Made by a program: the position numbers and the translations under genes. A stretch of DNA of 64,000 nucleotides from Metridium senile. Taxonomy: Eukaryota > Cnidaria > Anthozoa > Actiniaria > Metridiidae. The notes under the pieces were generated by a model. It saw only the letters and a list, made by a program, of their open reading frames with translations. It had not been told where the DNA came from and searched no databases. Shown here one piece after another: positions 11,021-21,544 of this stretch (positions are counted from its first letter, which is position 1; each line of letters begins with the position of its first letter). Where the stretch lies: assembly GCA_949775045.1 (NCBI GenBank), contig OX459099.1, forward strand, positions 4,261,067-4,325,066, given 5' to 3'.

Positions 11021-12289
11021 ATGGCGGCGAAACATATCGTTTTGATTGTATTGTTTATATGTCTACTTTCCTTGGTAAATGCAGTTCTGGAGGCCTACAT
11101 CCCTGCTATTAATGGCGGTAATGTAGGGCGCGACGATATTATTGAAAGGTACTTTCACCTCGGATTCCAACATCAAGAAATACTCGCCTTTCTGACTATT
11201 ACTCATGGGATAACAATAAGCTTGCGCCATCTAAAAAGAGTTCTGAAAAGAAGATGCTTAAGACGTAGGACAGGACAGACAGATTTGGGTCAAGTGATCA
11301 GTGCTATTGAACTAGAACTTGAAGGAGGGGGAAATGGAATTGGTTACCGTGCAATGTGGCAGCGTTTAAGGAATGAACGCAGAATGGTTGTTAGTAGAGA
11401 AACGGTAAGGCACGCTTTAAGGATAATCGATCCGGAAGGAGTTTCTCAACGGCTTAGACACAGATTACGCCGCCGACAATATAGAGCAAAGGGACCGAAT
11501 TTTTTGTGGCACATAGACGGCTACGATAAGCTTAAACCATTTGGTTTCAGTATTCATGGCTGCATAGATGGCTTCAGCCGACGCATAATGTGGCTCGAAG
11601 TTGGTACCACAAATAATGACTCCCGTGTTATTGCACAGTATTTCCTTGATTGTGTAAAACAGATTGGTGGAACATCTTCAATAGTGCGCGCTGACTATGG
11701 GACAGAAAATGTTAAAGTAGCCGGAGTTCAACGTTTTTTTAGACGTGACAGTTACGATTCTTTTGCCGGGAGTAAAAGTTTTATGTATGGTAGGTCAGTC
11801 TCTAACCAGCGAATAGAAGCATGGTGGAGCCAGTTGCGCAAAAGCTGCACGGAATGGTGGATCAACCATCTGAAAGACTTGAGGGATAGAGGGGTGTATT
11901 GTGATGGTAATATACTTCACGTGGAGTGTTTGAAATTCTGTTATATGCCAGTCATACGGAGTGAGCTTCAAAGAGTTGCTGTTCATTGGAATACGCATCG
12001 CATAAGGCCTTCTACTAACCCAGACTGTCCCTCTGGTAAACCTGACACGTTATTCTTCCTTCCCTCTTCGATCACACCACAAACAGTAGATTGCAAGCAT
12101 ATTGTTGACAAAGACGATATTGAAATTGCAGAGCAGCATTGTGGTAGTGACCTCCCTCCTGACTGTATGCCCTCATTCGCAGATCTAGCGAAGATATTGA
12201 TTGGTGAACTTGGACTAGATATTCCCAATTCACCTGAAGCAGCCAAATATTTGTATATCAAACTCATAGCAGCAATACAAAGTATTTAG
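11021..12289 (+). CDS. DDE integrase-type transposase of the 11-kb transposon
   Basis: Single-exon ORF of 422 residues from an AAAATGG start. Residues 36-83 look like a helix-turn-helix region (ERYFHLGFQHQEILAFL, then SLRHLKRVLKRR). The catalytic core shows WHIDGYDKL (D166), DGFSR, ADYGTEN (D225) and SNQRIEAWWSQLR (E266): a D-D-E triad spaced like retroviral-integrase/IS3-like enzymes. It would bind the element ends and catalyse strand transfer in the nucleus. The frame is intact. Odd: the first 25 residues are strongly hydrophobic (KHIVLIVLFICLLSLVNAV), unusual for a nuclear transposase; a downstream or spliced start is possible. The frame extends upstream to 10985 without an ATG. Confidence 0.88.
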   Translation: MAAKHIVLIVLFICLLSLVNAVLEAYIPAINGGNVGRDDIIERYFHLGFQHQEILAFLTITHGITISLRHLKRVLKRRCLRRRTGQTDLGQVISAIELELEGGGNGIGYRAMWQRLRNERRMVVSRETVRHALRIIDPEGVSQRLRHRLRRRQYRAKGPNFLWHIDGYDKLKPFGFSIHGCIDGFSRRIMWLEVGTTNNDSRVIAQYFLDCVKQIGGTSSIVRADYGTENVKVAGVQRFFRRDSYDSFAGSKSFMYGRSVSNQRIEAWWSQLRKSCTEWWINHLKDLRDRGVYCDGNILHVECLKFCYMPVIRSELQRVAVHWNTHRIRPSTNPDCPSGKPDTLFFLPSSITPQTVDCKHIVDKDDIEIAEQHCGSDLPPDCMPSFADLAKILIGELGLDIPNSPEAAKYLYIKLIAAIQSI

Positions 12290-12348
12290 TGGATAGATAT
12301 AATGTTTGGATCTGTTTATAAGTCAGTATTTAGTACCTGCATTATATA

Positions 12349-12914
12349 CAGTGAACTCTCTCTGAGACGGACACCTTCGGGACCGGAGGAAAGTGTCGTC
12401 TTAGAGAGGTGTCCGTCTTATAAAGAGCTAGGTAACGTGACAAATATCGGGTAGTTTCATTAACATACACAGTAAATTTAAATAGTTTTTTTGTCCTTGT
12501 TAATCATCTATAATATATTTGAGGTAACGAAAATGTATCAATTATTGGGAAATGCCCTATCTACTACTGACATACAGACAGGCGAAAATGTCTTGTTTTT
12601 AACCGTCAATAAGAATCAACATTTTTCTGCAAGCTTAATGCATTTTACAGTTTTGCTCTCCCAATGCATGTCTTACTTCATTATTTAGTGCATATATTTC
12701 ACTTTTAGAGATGTGTTTTTGCTGAAAATTATGACTTTTTAACTGTCCGTTATCGACATTTAAGTGTCTGTTGTCCGTCTTAAAGAGGTGTCTGTCTTAT
12801 AGACAGTTTTTGTACAGAAAAAGTAATGGGAAAACGGCAGGGACCAAAATTTAGTGTCCGGCTAAGAGAGGTGTCCGTCTTATAGAGGTGTCCGTTAAGA
12901 GAGAGAGTTCACTG
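12349..12914. mobile_element. Pogo-like MITE, CAGTGAACTCTC termini, TA duplication
   Basis: TA-CAGTGAACTCTCTCTGAGA at the left is mirrored by GAGAGAGTTCACTG-TA at the right. Repeated GTGTCCGTCTTA motifs lie in both arms. CAGTG ends with a TA duplication are typical of pogo/Tigger-derived elements. No transposase inside. Confidence 0.8.
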
Positions 12915-12942
12915 TAGTTCTAATTAGCAAACTATAGAAATT

Positions 12943-13086
12943 AGAGTTAACGCACTTAATCCGTGAAGCATAAATAGTACAAAATTGGTGCTAAAATATG
13001 ATAATTCCTTTGTTATCTATTGTCTCGTCAACACTATTTACTAGTAATTAGTAATACTTGTTTCACGGATTTAGTGCGTCTACTCT
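12943..13086. mobile_element. Short MITE with AGAGT/CCGTGAA arms
   Basis: Left arm AGAGTTAACGCACTTAATCC then GTGAA; right arm inverted TTCACGGATTTAGTGCGT then CTACTCT. A relative at about 31471-31633 has AGAGTGCACACCATATATCC. Remnants with the TTTCACGG or ATGGATTTAGTG word are near 27594 and 47951. Confidence 0.6.
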
Positions 13087-13103
13087 AGCATAAAAAGTAC
13101 TAT

Positions 13104-13556
13104 TTAAGGTGGACCGCTACAGTTTTTTTACTGCCATACCGGGCCGCTAAAAACGTCTTTTAGCCTGAAGTTTGTGTTGATATACTTTTTTCTCGATATT
13201 TATTTTTTTAGCTACGATATACTCAAAAAACGAAAATCAGTTACGCTTAAATTGAAGGATTTCTCTAATTCTGTGATATTTTGGGTGCAAAGTCGAGTAG
13301 TTTACTGTAGTGATATCCGTTTTTCGAGATCTCATCGCGTTCACCTTCAATTTAAGCGTAACTGATTTTGTTTTTTTTTGAGTATATCGTAGCTTAAAAA
13401 AATAAATATTGAGAAAAAAAGTATATCAATACAAACTTCAGGCTAAGACTAATATTCTGTGACAGTTTCAAGTCAATCGAACAACGAGACGTTTGTCAAA
13501 ACGACATTTTTAGCGGCCGGGTATGGCTGTCAAAAAACTGTAGTGGTCCACCTTAA
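13104..13556. mobile_element. Long foldback element with TTAA duplication
   Basis: TTAA-GGTGGACCGCTACAG at the left; CTGTAGTGGTCCACC-TTAA at the right. Arms of about 150 bp include TCAGTTACGCTTAAATTGAA and a GAGTATATCGTAGCT block in opposite orientations. Same design as 2078-4240 and 48769-49467. Confidence 0.8.
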
Positions 13557-13820
13557 AAATATTTATGTACTTGCACGTTAGTTGTTTTTGTGCTTTACTT
13601 TATAGTAAGGTTTGGCTTGTTATTTTATATATTAAAAAAATGGAGTTCATTTTTCTTTATTATAATAATCATTTATTGTTTTTCTCAAACAACAGTAATC
13701 AAAATGATCAAAATGTTAAAACATGAACATGTTCCTTATTTGTGCTGTGCAAATGGTTTTGCCTCAACAGCACTTGAAATTGGACATAAACTTGAACAAT
13801 ATAATAGTATTATCAGTGTA

Positions 13821-14050
13821 ACCAGAAGTACATAACTAGAAGTGACCATCTCAAATATAAGTTGTGTCCGATGTGTTTGACAAGTGAGCTATTTTTAGAC
13901 AACCAATCACAGCGCTTGGCAATTTCATGCGTTGCGCTGATTGGTTGATGGAGTTCGTTGGCAAATCTCGATGAAGAGCTTTTCAGTTTTGATAGCGACG
14001 GATTTTGTACCCATGACCTAGATGAACACTTCTAGTTATGTACTTCTGGT
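13821..14050. mobile_element. MITE with ACCAGAAGTACATAACTAG arms
   Basis: ACCAGAAGTACATAACTAGA then AGTG at the left is perfectly inverted at the right end (CACTTCTAG, TTATGTACTTCTGGT). No coding capacity. Confidence 0.75.
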
Positions 14051-14436
14051 GTAACTAACTACTGATTAATAGTATTTAAACTTAAATAATGATTAAAAAC
14101 AACAACAACAACAAGCTTAATAAAAGCTTAGTACATGTAAAAATGTGTAGACATTTCAATAAACCTGGGCACTGCTAATTAGACCATTATATGCCAATAC
14201 ATTCTAGCTACAATGACCTTAAAGGTGTTTCAGAGCTTTATTTTCAAACTCCGTTTATATCTTTGGATGCCACCCTAGAATTTCCTTTAAATTGCAACAT
14301 AAGTTCAATTAGGTTTATGTTACATGATTTTGTTAATTTGGTTAAAAAATCAGCGATCAGTTTTAAGTAAATTGGAGAATGGGTAGTGGTTTTCTAAATT
14401 AATCTAATAACAACAATAGTCATATCATGCGAAAGA

Positions 14437-14694
14437 GCACGTCAAAATATACATAATTCCTAAGTTGGTCTACATAGGTTTAATAATGACTAAACGACAG
14501 CATCTCAAATGTTCGAACAATTACAGGTAAATGTATGGTTTTGAGGGACAGTGTCCCTCCAGTATTAATAAAATTCAATTAAAGTTAGAAATCATGTATA
14601 TTTTGAATGTTCTTTCATGTGATATGATTATTTTTGTAATTAGATAAGTTTAGAAGACTAGTACCCAGTCTCCTGCTTGTTTATGTAAAGGCCA
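14437..14694. mobile_element. Diverged family-A MITE, copy 3
   Basis: Contains the family-A blocks AATGTATGGTTTTGAGGGAC, GTGTCCCTCC and ACTAGTACCCAGTCTC, and ends AAAGGCCAATTT. The left terminus is diverged and its exact limit is uncertain. Confidence 0.5.
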
Positions 14695-15134
14695 ATTTGA
14701 TTTTTATGAAAATAATGTTGTTTAGTTTGTGTAAATTTGTGTCTAAATCGCACATAATATAAAAGCAATCGGGTAAGAGTTGACAATTTTATAAGAGGTT
14801 AAAAATTAGTCCTCTACACGCTATTAGGAACGATTGAGACACCTTAATTCTACAATAGCCTCCTCCACAGGCTACTCCTATTATTCCTCCTTTAATTAAT
14901 GAAAGAGAGAGAGAGACTAAAAGAGGGAGACTGGAGATGAGTGTTTAATCCCAGTTTCTTCAGTCTCAACTCAGAAGCCCCAAATAATAAAATTAAAGGA
15001 GTATAAAAGAGTTGCTTGTGTAGGATGCCACTAATTTCAACTCAACATAACTAAGATATTATTTGCCAAATGAGAACAATTGTGGGAGGCAATGGCAAAC
15101 ATAATATGTTCATTCATTGTAGATTTCCACAGCT

Positions 15135-18100
15135 TTAAAGAAAATCGATGTCCCAGTACTCTCCAGTTAAAATATTGTTCATTTCTTCTCTAAATTGAGG
15201 AAATGATGCATATGTGGTGGGCATTTCCAGAACTGCTCCACAGGTATGAGCCACTGGGCGTCTTGCACATCCGTCTAAGCTGCTGAACATCACAGTAATA
15301 TGAGATACACAAATCATGGTTGATCCAGTGCAATACCTCAGGAACTTCTGTAGTTTCTCTTGGCTAATGCCTCTCACATACCTTTGAAGGTAAGAGAATG
15401 CATCACGCTCAGCATTGTTGATTGGATTTGATGTCAAAAGTGCCAAAATCTTCTTGTTGCTTGGTCTCGCTCTCTCATACAATTGGTTTATATCTGCTGC
15501 AGTTGAGAGATCCCTTTTTAGCATTTTGCATGGCTGCATCCAACAATCCGTGATATACCGTGGGCATTGTATGAGCTCTTTGTGTGCAATCTCTTCAAGA
15601 ACATTTTTAACCTGTTCTGGTTTAGGGATGGTCTTGCATTGGAATCTATCCAGAAAGTCCAGCCATTCGTCTGACTGCTCCTCCTTCAATTCATTGGACA
15701 AGGATGCTTCAATAAGTTCCTTCTCATCATTACTGGCATATTGCAAGAAACATGCTAGCAGCATATCACTTGTAACCTCTTTTTCTCCCATGATGGATGC
15801 CACTACAAAAGCTTGATTGAGTTTTATGGGGAAAAATTTGACTTGATGGTATCCTTTGACAAGTATATGTGCCACTGCTTCCCATTCTTCACGCTGGAAA
15901 TCGTGTCGGATTACTGGGACACGCCCTCCTTCTCCTGTGGTACAGGCATCATAAAACTCAGACCAAAACGCAGATAAAGCATCAAGGAAAACTCCATTGT
16001 TATCTACACCATTTTCCTCTTCAGCAAATGAATTAACCATGACCACTATAATGTGGCTAGACATTATAGTTTTATCTTTAAAGTGCTTGATCATATCTGC
16101 CATGATTGTGCATCTTCTGATTTTAATGACCCTAAAATGATAAAATTTTAGAGACTGTATTAATGTTAATGTACTATGTTAATTTATACAGTTAATGTGT
16201 TCAGTTATCTGTCAATCATAAGCAGTGGGTAAAATTACACACTATCATGGCTCGCATGCACTCACACAACGCAATGTATTAGTTTGAGTTAGTTGTATGT
16301 CTCTTCCAATAAACGAAATACAAGAACCCAACTCAAGTTTTATTTACTTCTACATTACAGAATTTCTACCTTTTAGGCATAGCTTCTTCTGTGGTGTTAA
16401 CATGCTCACTGCCAGCATCACCATCACCACCACCCCCTGGTGGACTGTTGTTTTGGCTTTCACTTTCGTGGCTCCCACTGTCGTTACCATCTTCAGACCC
16501 CTCAGTGTGATTGCTGTATTCTGCTGTTTAACCAAAAAAATGTAAAAACTTTGCCAGGATATAAGCTATGAATTATTTAAGTGCTTATTGATCTGCTAGA
16601 GTGCAAACACAAAGTGTGAAAAGGTACTAAACAAATAGTGCTAAATAAGTGCAAGAAAGTGTAGATAATTATACAAAAGAAAACAAGGGAATTTGCATAA
16701 TTCACTATAATTCAACACTTTTTAGGGATGAACCATTAGATTTTTGAGGGGTGGAGAGGGGGTGGTAGGACAATTTTAGTTGCATGCGCTTGAATTTTTT
16801 TCTACCCTTAAGGCAATGTTTGATTTTTATTCTGCATTAAAACATAGTTAATAGAGGGAGACTGTCTCCCTCTATTAACTATGATTAAAACAAATATTTT
16901 TTTGCCCACTCTTGCTGTGCAAGATTTTTGTTTTGTTTTTCAAAGCCTTACCCAATTCTTTTTTTTTTGGCTATTGCCCTTTTTTTGGCTATCGCCCTAT
17001 CAAAAATCTAATGGTCTGTCCCTTAAAGGGCCATGGCCCACCAACATTCCTTTCAAGCTTTTGTTTGTTTGAAAATTAAAATACATCATAATATACATCA
17101 TAATATAAACAAAATCTTACTTCCTTTCTACTGCATAGAAATATTGTAAGATTCGACCTTAAAACCGATGGATGGTAACGGATTGCGAATGTAAATTGAA
17201 ATCACCTCAATTTCCATATATGAAAAATCTAAAACATGACTGCATCAAATGTTGGTGGGCTATGTCCCTTAAATTCCCAAAGTTTTTCAAACTGTTCAAT
17301 GCTATATAAGAAAAAATACTGTTAAGCTATCTCTTTGAATTTTTGGAACTTTGCTATTTGAAAATAGAATGTATTTTTCCACTTAATTTGCTTCAGTTTG
17401 TACATGCGATATTATCATGGTAAGGTGCTCTAGTTTGAAAAGTACTGAATATAAAACAAGGAAATAAGTTTATAAAATGAGCAAATAAACTCTTACCTTG
17501 ACTTTGATCTTGTGCACAAGTTTCCTAAGAAAGATCATAGCTGCATTACTTTTAATTAAAATTACAACTCATGTTTATACATGTAATTATATATGTGTTT
17601 ACTGTCCTGTAAAACAATCGCTAACAAATATTTAGAGACCAAAGAGAATGAATCCCTCATTCTATGTTGCTGTCAACATTAAATGATACATATTTGCAGT
17701 CCATGTTCATATTGCAACTAGACTCATAACTGCATAAATTGGCGGAAATCTGAGTAGACATGTTTAAATTGAAAATACTGTGCATGCATGTCAATTAAAC
17801 TGTGACTAAAAAAAAGAAGAAAGCCTAATCTTCAACTCGCCAGCTTCCACAGGAACCCCGTGAGTAATAAACTTACTGCAAATTATGCTTACCCTTCCTG
17901 AATGACCAGACTGAAGCATTTGTGGTAAAACTACCTGCCTGAAGTAACGGCCAGGCTAAACAAAATGATACATAACATACATATTATTACACATCCAGAA
18001 CAAATTATGTATATGCCCCACTGTTAACTATGTCACTCTGGCTTGCAGCACATATACAAAGAAAGCTCTTTGATAAAACTTTACACAAAAAATCATTTAT

Positions 18101-21100
18101 AACCATTACAAACCTCTTTTGTACGATTTGGAAGCTGTGTATGTGTGCAGTTTCTTGATGTTGAAGGTGTCTCTTCATCACTACTGTGAAGATTTATAAA
18201 GCCTAGTTTTCACTAGCGACGCAAGCACAAGCGCAAACACAAGTGATAGCGCAAGCGCAAGATATCAACAAAATTCACGTCTCGTTTTCACATGCTTGCG
18301 CTTGTGTTGCGTCGCTAGTGAAAACCAGGCTTTAGGAAGTAAATTAGCAAATTTTGATTGTCTTTATAGTGCAAACACTAAATCCATGAATTATTAAAAA
18401 AATTACAAATGTACACAGTGAAAAAATTGCATCTAATTAATAAAGAAAATGAAAGAAAAAGAGGAAAGAATTCAATGAGGCTCAAGACAAAACATAATGG
18501 TGAATTGTTATGGAGTGACCACAAAACTTAAAACTTAATTATTTACCCTTTTTGACCATTGTAAAGCGCTTATGGGCTTAATGGAATAGGCGCTATATAA
18601 ATTTTTAATAATAATAATACCTTGGATCATCCTCCATCAGCTGATTCGGAAGTCCAAAACCTTTAAAATTTACACTACCACTCTGATCAAGGGATGGTGT
18701 TGTAAATGTTTCCTTCATGTTTAAAACACAAGCTGTGTTTGGAATACACTCATGGGGTAGCAAATCTTTGGAAAACTCGGATAGTATAAAGTTCTCTGGA
18801 ATAAGGCCAAGAGATCCAATCCAATCATAGACTGCACTCATTTGCGTTTGGGACCTAAGGCGTCTTTCTACAAGTCCAAGAGTTACGTGGCGTACTCTGA
18901 CAAGAATACTGACTTCTTCAGGACCTGGCTCCTCTAGCACTCTTGCTTTCCTAGCATTCATTAACACATGTTGTCTCTTGACTCTCTCCTCTTCTTCAAT
19001 GAGCTTAAGCTTTTTTGCTTGATCAGCTTTCAAAGATCTTTGAAACTCCTCATCTTGTTGAGCGATTAGCTTCCTCCTGTCCTCCAAATTTTGCTCTACA
19101 GGTTTCTTCACTTCTGTTAAATCCCAAACAGGTATGTCCAACCAATCAACTGAACACTCTGAAAATCTGTCATCATGTTTCTCCTCTTTAATATCATTGT
19201 CGTTTGAATGAAGGCTAGAATCACAATCTGAACCATCAGGAACTGACACAATCTCACTCATTTTTTTCTTTGATGTCAAAAACAACTTAATAAGCTTCCT
19301 CTTGTATTTATCTATATAGTTCTTTAACACAGAGAATTCAATGGCTTCTATTGGTTGTCTTTGAAAGTTTGCCAGACCAAATTCCATGTCTTTAGCATCA
19401 CCAAAAGAACTTGATTCATTTTCAAAGAAGAGATTTCTTGCATTGGCAACTATTTCTTCATGGGTTGCTGTAAGTGGCAAGTCAACAACACAAACACCAC
19501 CACCTTTTGCTGTTTTGACTTGTTTGTAGCTCCTGGTGGGCTTGTCATAATTTAGCCACCCAACAGTAACCTTCCGTGTCTGGTTCAGGTCGTTGTGGAC
19601 TGGGATTTTTGAACTGGACCTTTTCCTTTTGCGGGACTGAGTGCCTTCACTTAAAATTTTATTCAACAGTTCTTTCTTTTCTTGAGATGACCCGGCTTTC
19701 TTCTCTGTTTCAATTTGAGAGTTCACATAGAATTTGAGGTTCATCGCATCACCCTTGACACATCCCAACTTTTCCAGTTCTTCTGAGGTTGACATAACAA
19801 CTGCTTGATAATCCATCTGATCAAAAGAAACAAACAAATGAATAAGTGGCTGCATGAATGATATATGTTACAGACATATATTGCATTAAAAAGTAAATTA
19901 AATATACAGTTCTTTGTAAAATGCTTTATCTAGTGTTAAAAACTGAAATTGGAGGGAGTATTCATAATTTAGGGTTTGAGGGGGGGGGGGGGGGTGTCAT
20001 TTTTTGTAACTACACTTTCATAACCTATATGACCCCCCGTGGAAAAAGGGAAATCTTTATATTGACCCAGACAAAAAAAATTAATAAAATGTTTTAGGAA
20101 CCTCCTCCCTTCACAACATGTGTTCACATTCATGTGTTTCTGACGTCAGAGTGCTGCAATAAGAGGCTAGACGAACTCAAAACCATCTGCAATTTGATAA
20201 CTTCAGATTGTCACTTTACCTCGATCATTAAGCACAAACATTTGTTTTAAAATATAACCTGTTTGATAACAAATTTGAGACCAGTAATTAAGAAAACTTT
20301 TTTGTTATTTTGAAACTTTTATGACCCCTCAAAGTAAGGTACTTTTCTGTCCCCCTATTATTTTACCCCCCCCCCCCCCCCCCCCCCCCCCACACACACA
20401 CAAAAAGGTATTTTGAACACATTACCACAGGAAGCCCAGTTTAAAAGTCTTAAAAATATCCACTATTTGATGGGCAATACTAATTATTTTATTTATGTTT
20501 TTTTTTTGTTCTTAAACTACATGACAAACCTTTTGTTCTTTAAATCGGCCAATAACATTGTCTTTCACATTTCTGTTTTTTAAAAAGTCGCACACCATCT
20601 ATAAATAAAACACATAATCATTCAAACAATACAATGCAAGACTGACATACGTAAGGAATTACACGAAATGATCAATGTAAAATAAAGCATAACAAAAAGG
20701 ACCAAAAGAAACTTCAAAAGCCATAAAGTTGAAGTTTTATTCCAACGTTTCGCCCTTTCAGGCTTCATGATAGGGGAGATACACTTTTGAAGTTTCTTTT
20801 GGTTCTACATATTATAAACAATACAAAGAACACTCTTCTTTTTTCTCTTCACATAACGAAAAGTTTGTTATTTGCATATTAAGGCATAGATCTGGCAAAA
20901 AATGACATAATTGACATTGCAAAGGTCATAGTTTAGCGATACAATTACCTCGAATGGATCGATCTGCAGTCAATTGTAATTATAAACATGCTTTTGTAAG
21001 GTTAATTATAAGTACTGAAACTCTTTGTATTTGTAACAATAGAGAGTAAAAACATAAATAGAACATAATTATCCAAATATAACATAAAATAGGAGTCTAG

Positions 21101-21144
21101 AAACACAAATAAACGCAAATAAATACCTCAACTTGATCGTCCAT
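15135..21144 (-). CDS. SAM-UBX-HECT-like fusion protein carried by the transposon, nine exons
   Basis: Exons 5' to 3': 21144-21127, 20963-20949, 20598-20530, 19816-18621, 18183-18114, 17955-17893, 17524-17497, 16523-16370, 16131-15135; all GT-AG with matching phases, giving 869 residues. Residues 12-60 resemble a SAM domain (VCDFLKNRNVKDNVIGRF, ending ELEKLGCVKGD). Residues about 116-190 (VTVGWLNYD, GGGVCVVDLPL, ARNLFFEN) are an unnamed, possibly ubiquitin-like domain. A charged helix (QDEEFQRSLKADQAKK) precedes a UBX-like domain at about 332-403. A low-complexity linker (SESQNNSPPGGGGDGD) leads to a HECT-like C-terminus from about 540. The HECT catalytic signature RPVAHTCGAVLEMP is present with Cys835. 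HECT enzymes accept ubiquitin on this cysteine; activity here is inferred. It could also be read as separate genes, but linking exons keep frame throughout. Confidence 0.82.
16724..17023. mobile_element. hAT-like MITE with a nested palindrome
   Basis: Left end AGGGATGAACCATTAGATTT is inverted at the right end (AAATCTAATGGTCTGTCCCT). The middle has a near-perfect palindrome at 16843-16888 built on ATAGTTAATAGAGGGAGAC. The AGGGACGGACCAT-type end recurs at 29776-29955. It lies upstream of exon 8 within the HECT gene intron. Confidence 0.7.
18198..18333. mobile_element. Short palindromic MITE in an intron of the SAM-UBX-HECT gene
   Basis: AAAGCCTAGTTTTCACTAGC then GACGCAAGCACAAGCGC is mirrored by GCGCTTGTGTTGCGTCGC and TAGTGAAAACCAGGCTTT. 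About 40-bp arms; terminal AAGCCTGGTTT type as at 907-1090. Confidence 0.8.
18545..18620 (+). repeat. LINE/SINE-like 3' tail next to a splice donor
   Basis: TTGTAAAGCGCTTATGGGC, GGCGCTATATAAATTTTTAA and an AATAATAATA tail resemble the 3' end of CR1/L2-type elements. The tail directly abuts the donor of exon 4 (18620/18621), so the donor GTATTATTATT is partly built from it. Confidence 0.55.
19817..20529. other. Intron 3 of the SAM-UBX-HECT gene with opposed G and C runs
   Basis: A run of G at about 19980-19994 and a run of C at about 20366-20390 sit in roughly inverted surroundings (TATGACCCC words), suggesting an old foldback element. No coding exon seen. Confidence 0.4.
20698..20815 (-). 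repeat. Hammerhead-like motif within a short inverted repeat
   Basis: Outer arms ACCAAAAGAAACTTCAAAAG and CTTTTGAAGTTTCTTTTGGT are inverted. The minus strand between them reads ATCATGAAGCCTGAAAGGGC then GAAACGTTGG, resembling the CTGATGA-stem-GAAA order of hammerhead ribozymes found in Penelope-like elements, with a degraded CTGATGA box. Confidence 0.4.
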
Positions 21145-21238
21145 GTTAAATTTGATCCACGTGTAGGCTGTTCGACTACGCGTTGTCTTGGTAACTCATT
21201 CCTCTAAGGGTCATGGGAAGGAAATTGAAACTTGGAAA

Positions 21239-21536
21239 GTTAGGATCTTAGGAACTTAGGATCTTGGGAACTTAGGATCTTAGGAACTTAGGATCTTAGG
21301 ATCTTAGGAACTTAGGATCTTGGGAACTTAGGATCTTAGGATCTTGGGAACTTAGGATCTTGGGAACTTAGGATCTTAGGAACTTAGGATCTTGGGAACT
21401 TAGGATCTTAGGAACTTAGGATCTTGGGAACTTAGGATCTTGGGAACTTAGGATCTTAGGATCTTGGGAACTTAGGATCTTGGGAACTTAGGATCTTAGG
21501 AACTTAGGATCTTGGGAACTTAGGATCTTGTGATGT
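21239..21536 (-). repeat. Right subterminal minisatellite of the transposon
   Basis: About 300 bp of AGGATCTT and GGGAACTT/AGGAACTT half-units, the inverted counterpart of 10760-10965. It ends into the inverted block GATCTTGTGATGTCCCTT. Confidence 0.9.
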
Positions 21537-21544
21537 CCCTTAGA

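Larger units (their letters stand above)
12290..15134. other. Inter-gene region of the transposon, filled with nested MITEs
   Basis: Between the transposase and the HECT gene no exon is recognised. MITEs are at 12349-12914, 12943-13086, 13104-13556, 13821-14050 and about 14437-14694. 14700-15134 is AT-rich with a GA microsatellite near 14904. Confidence 0.6.
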
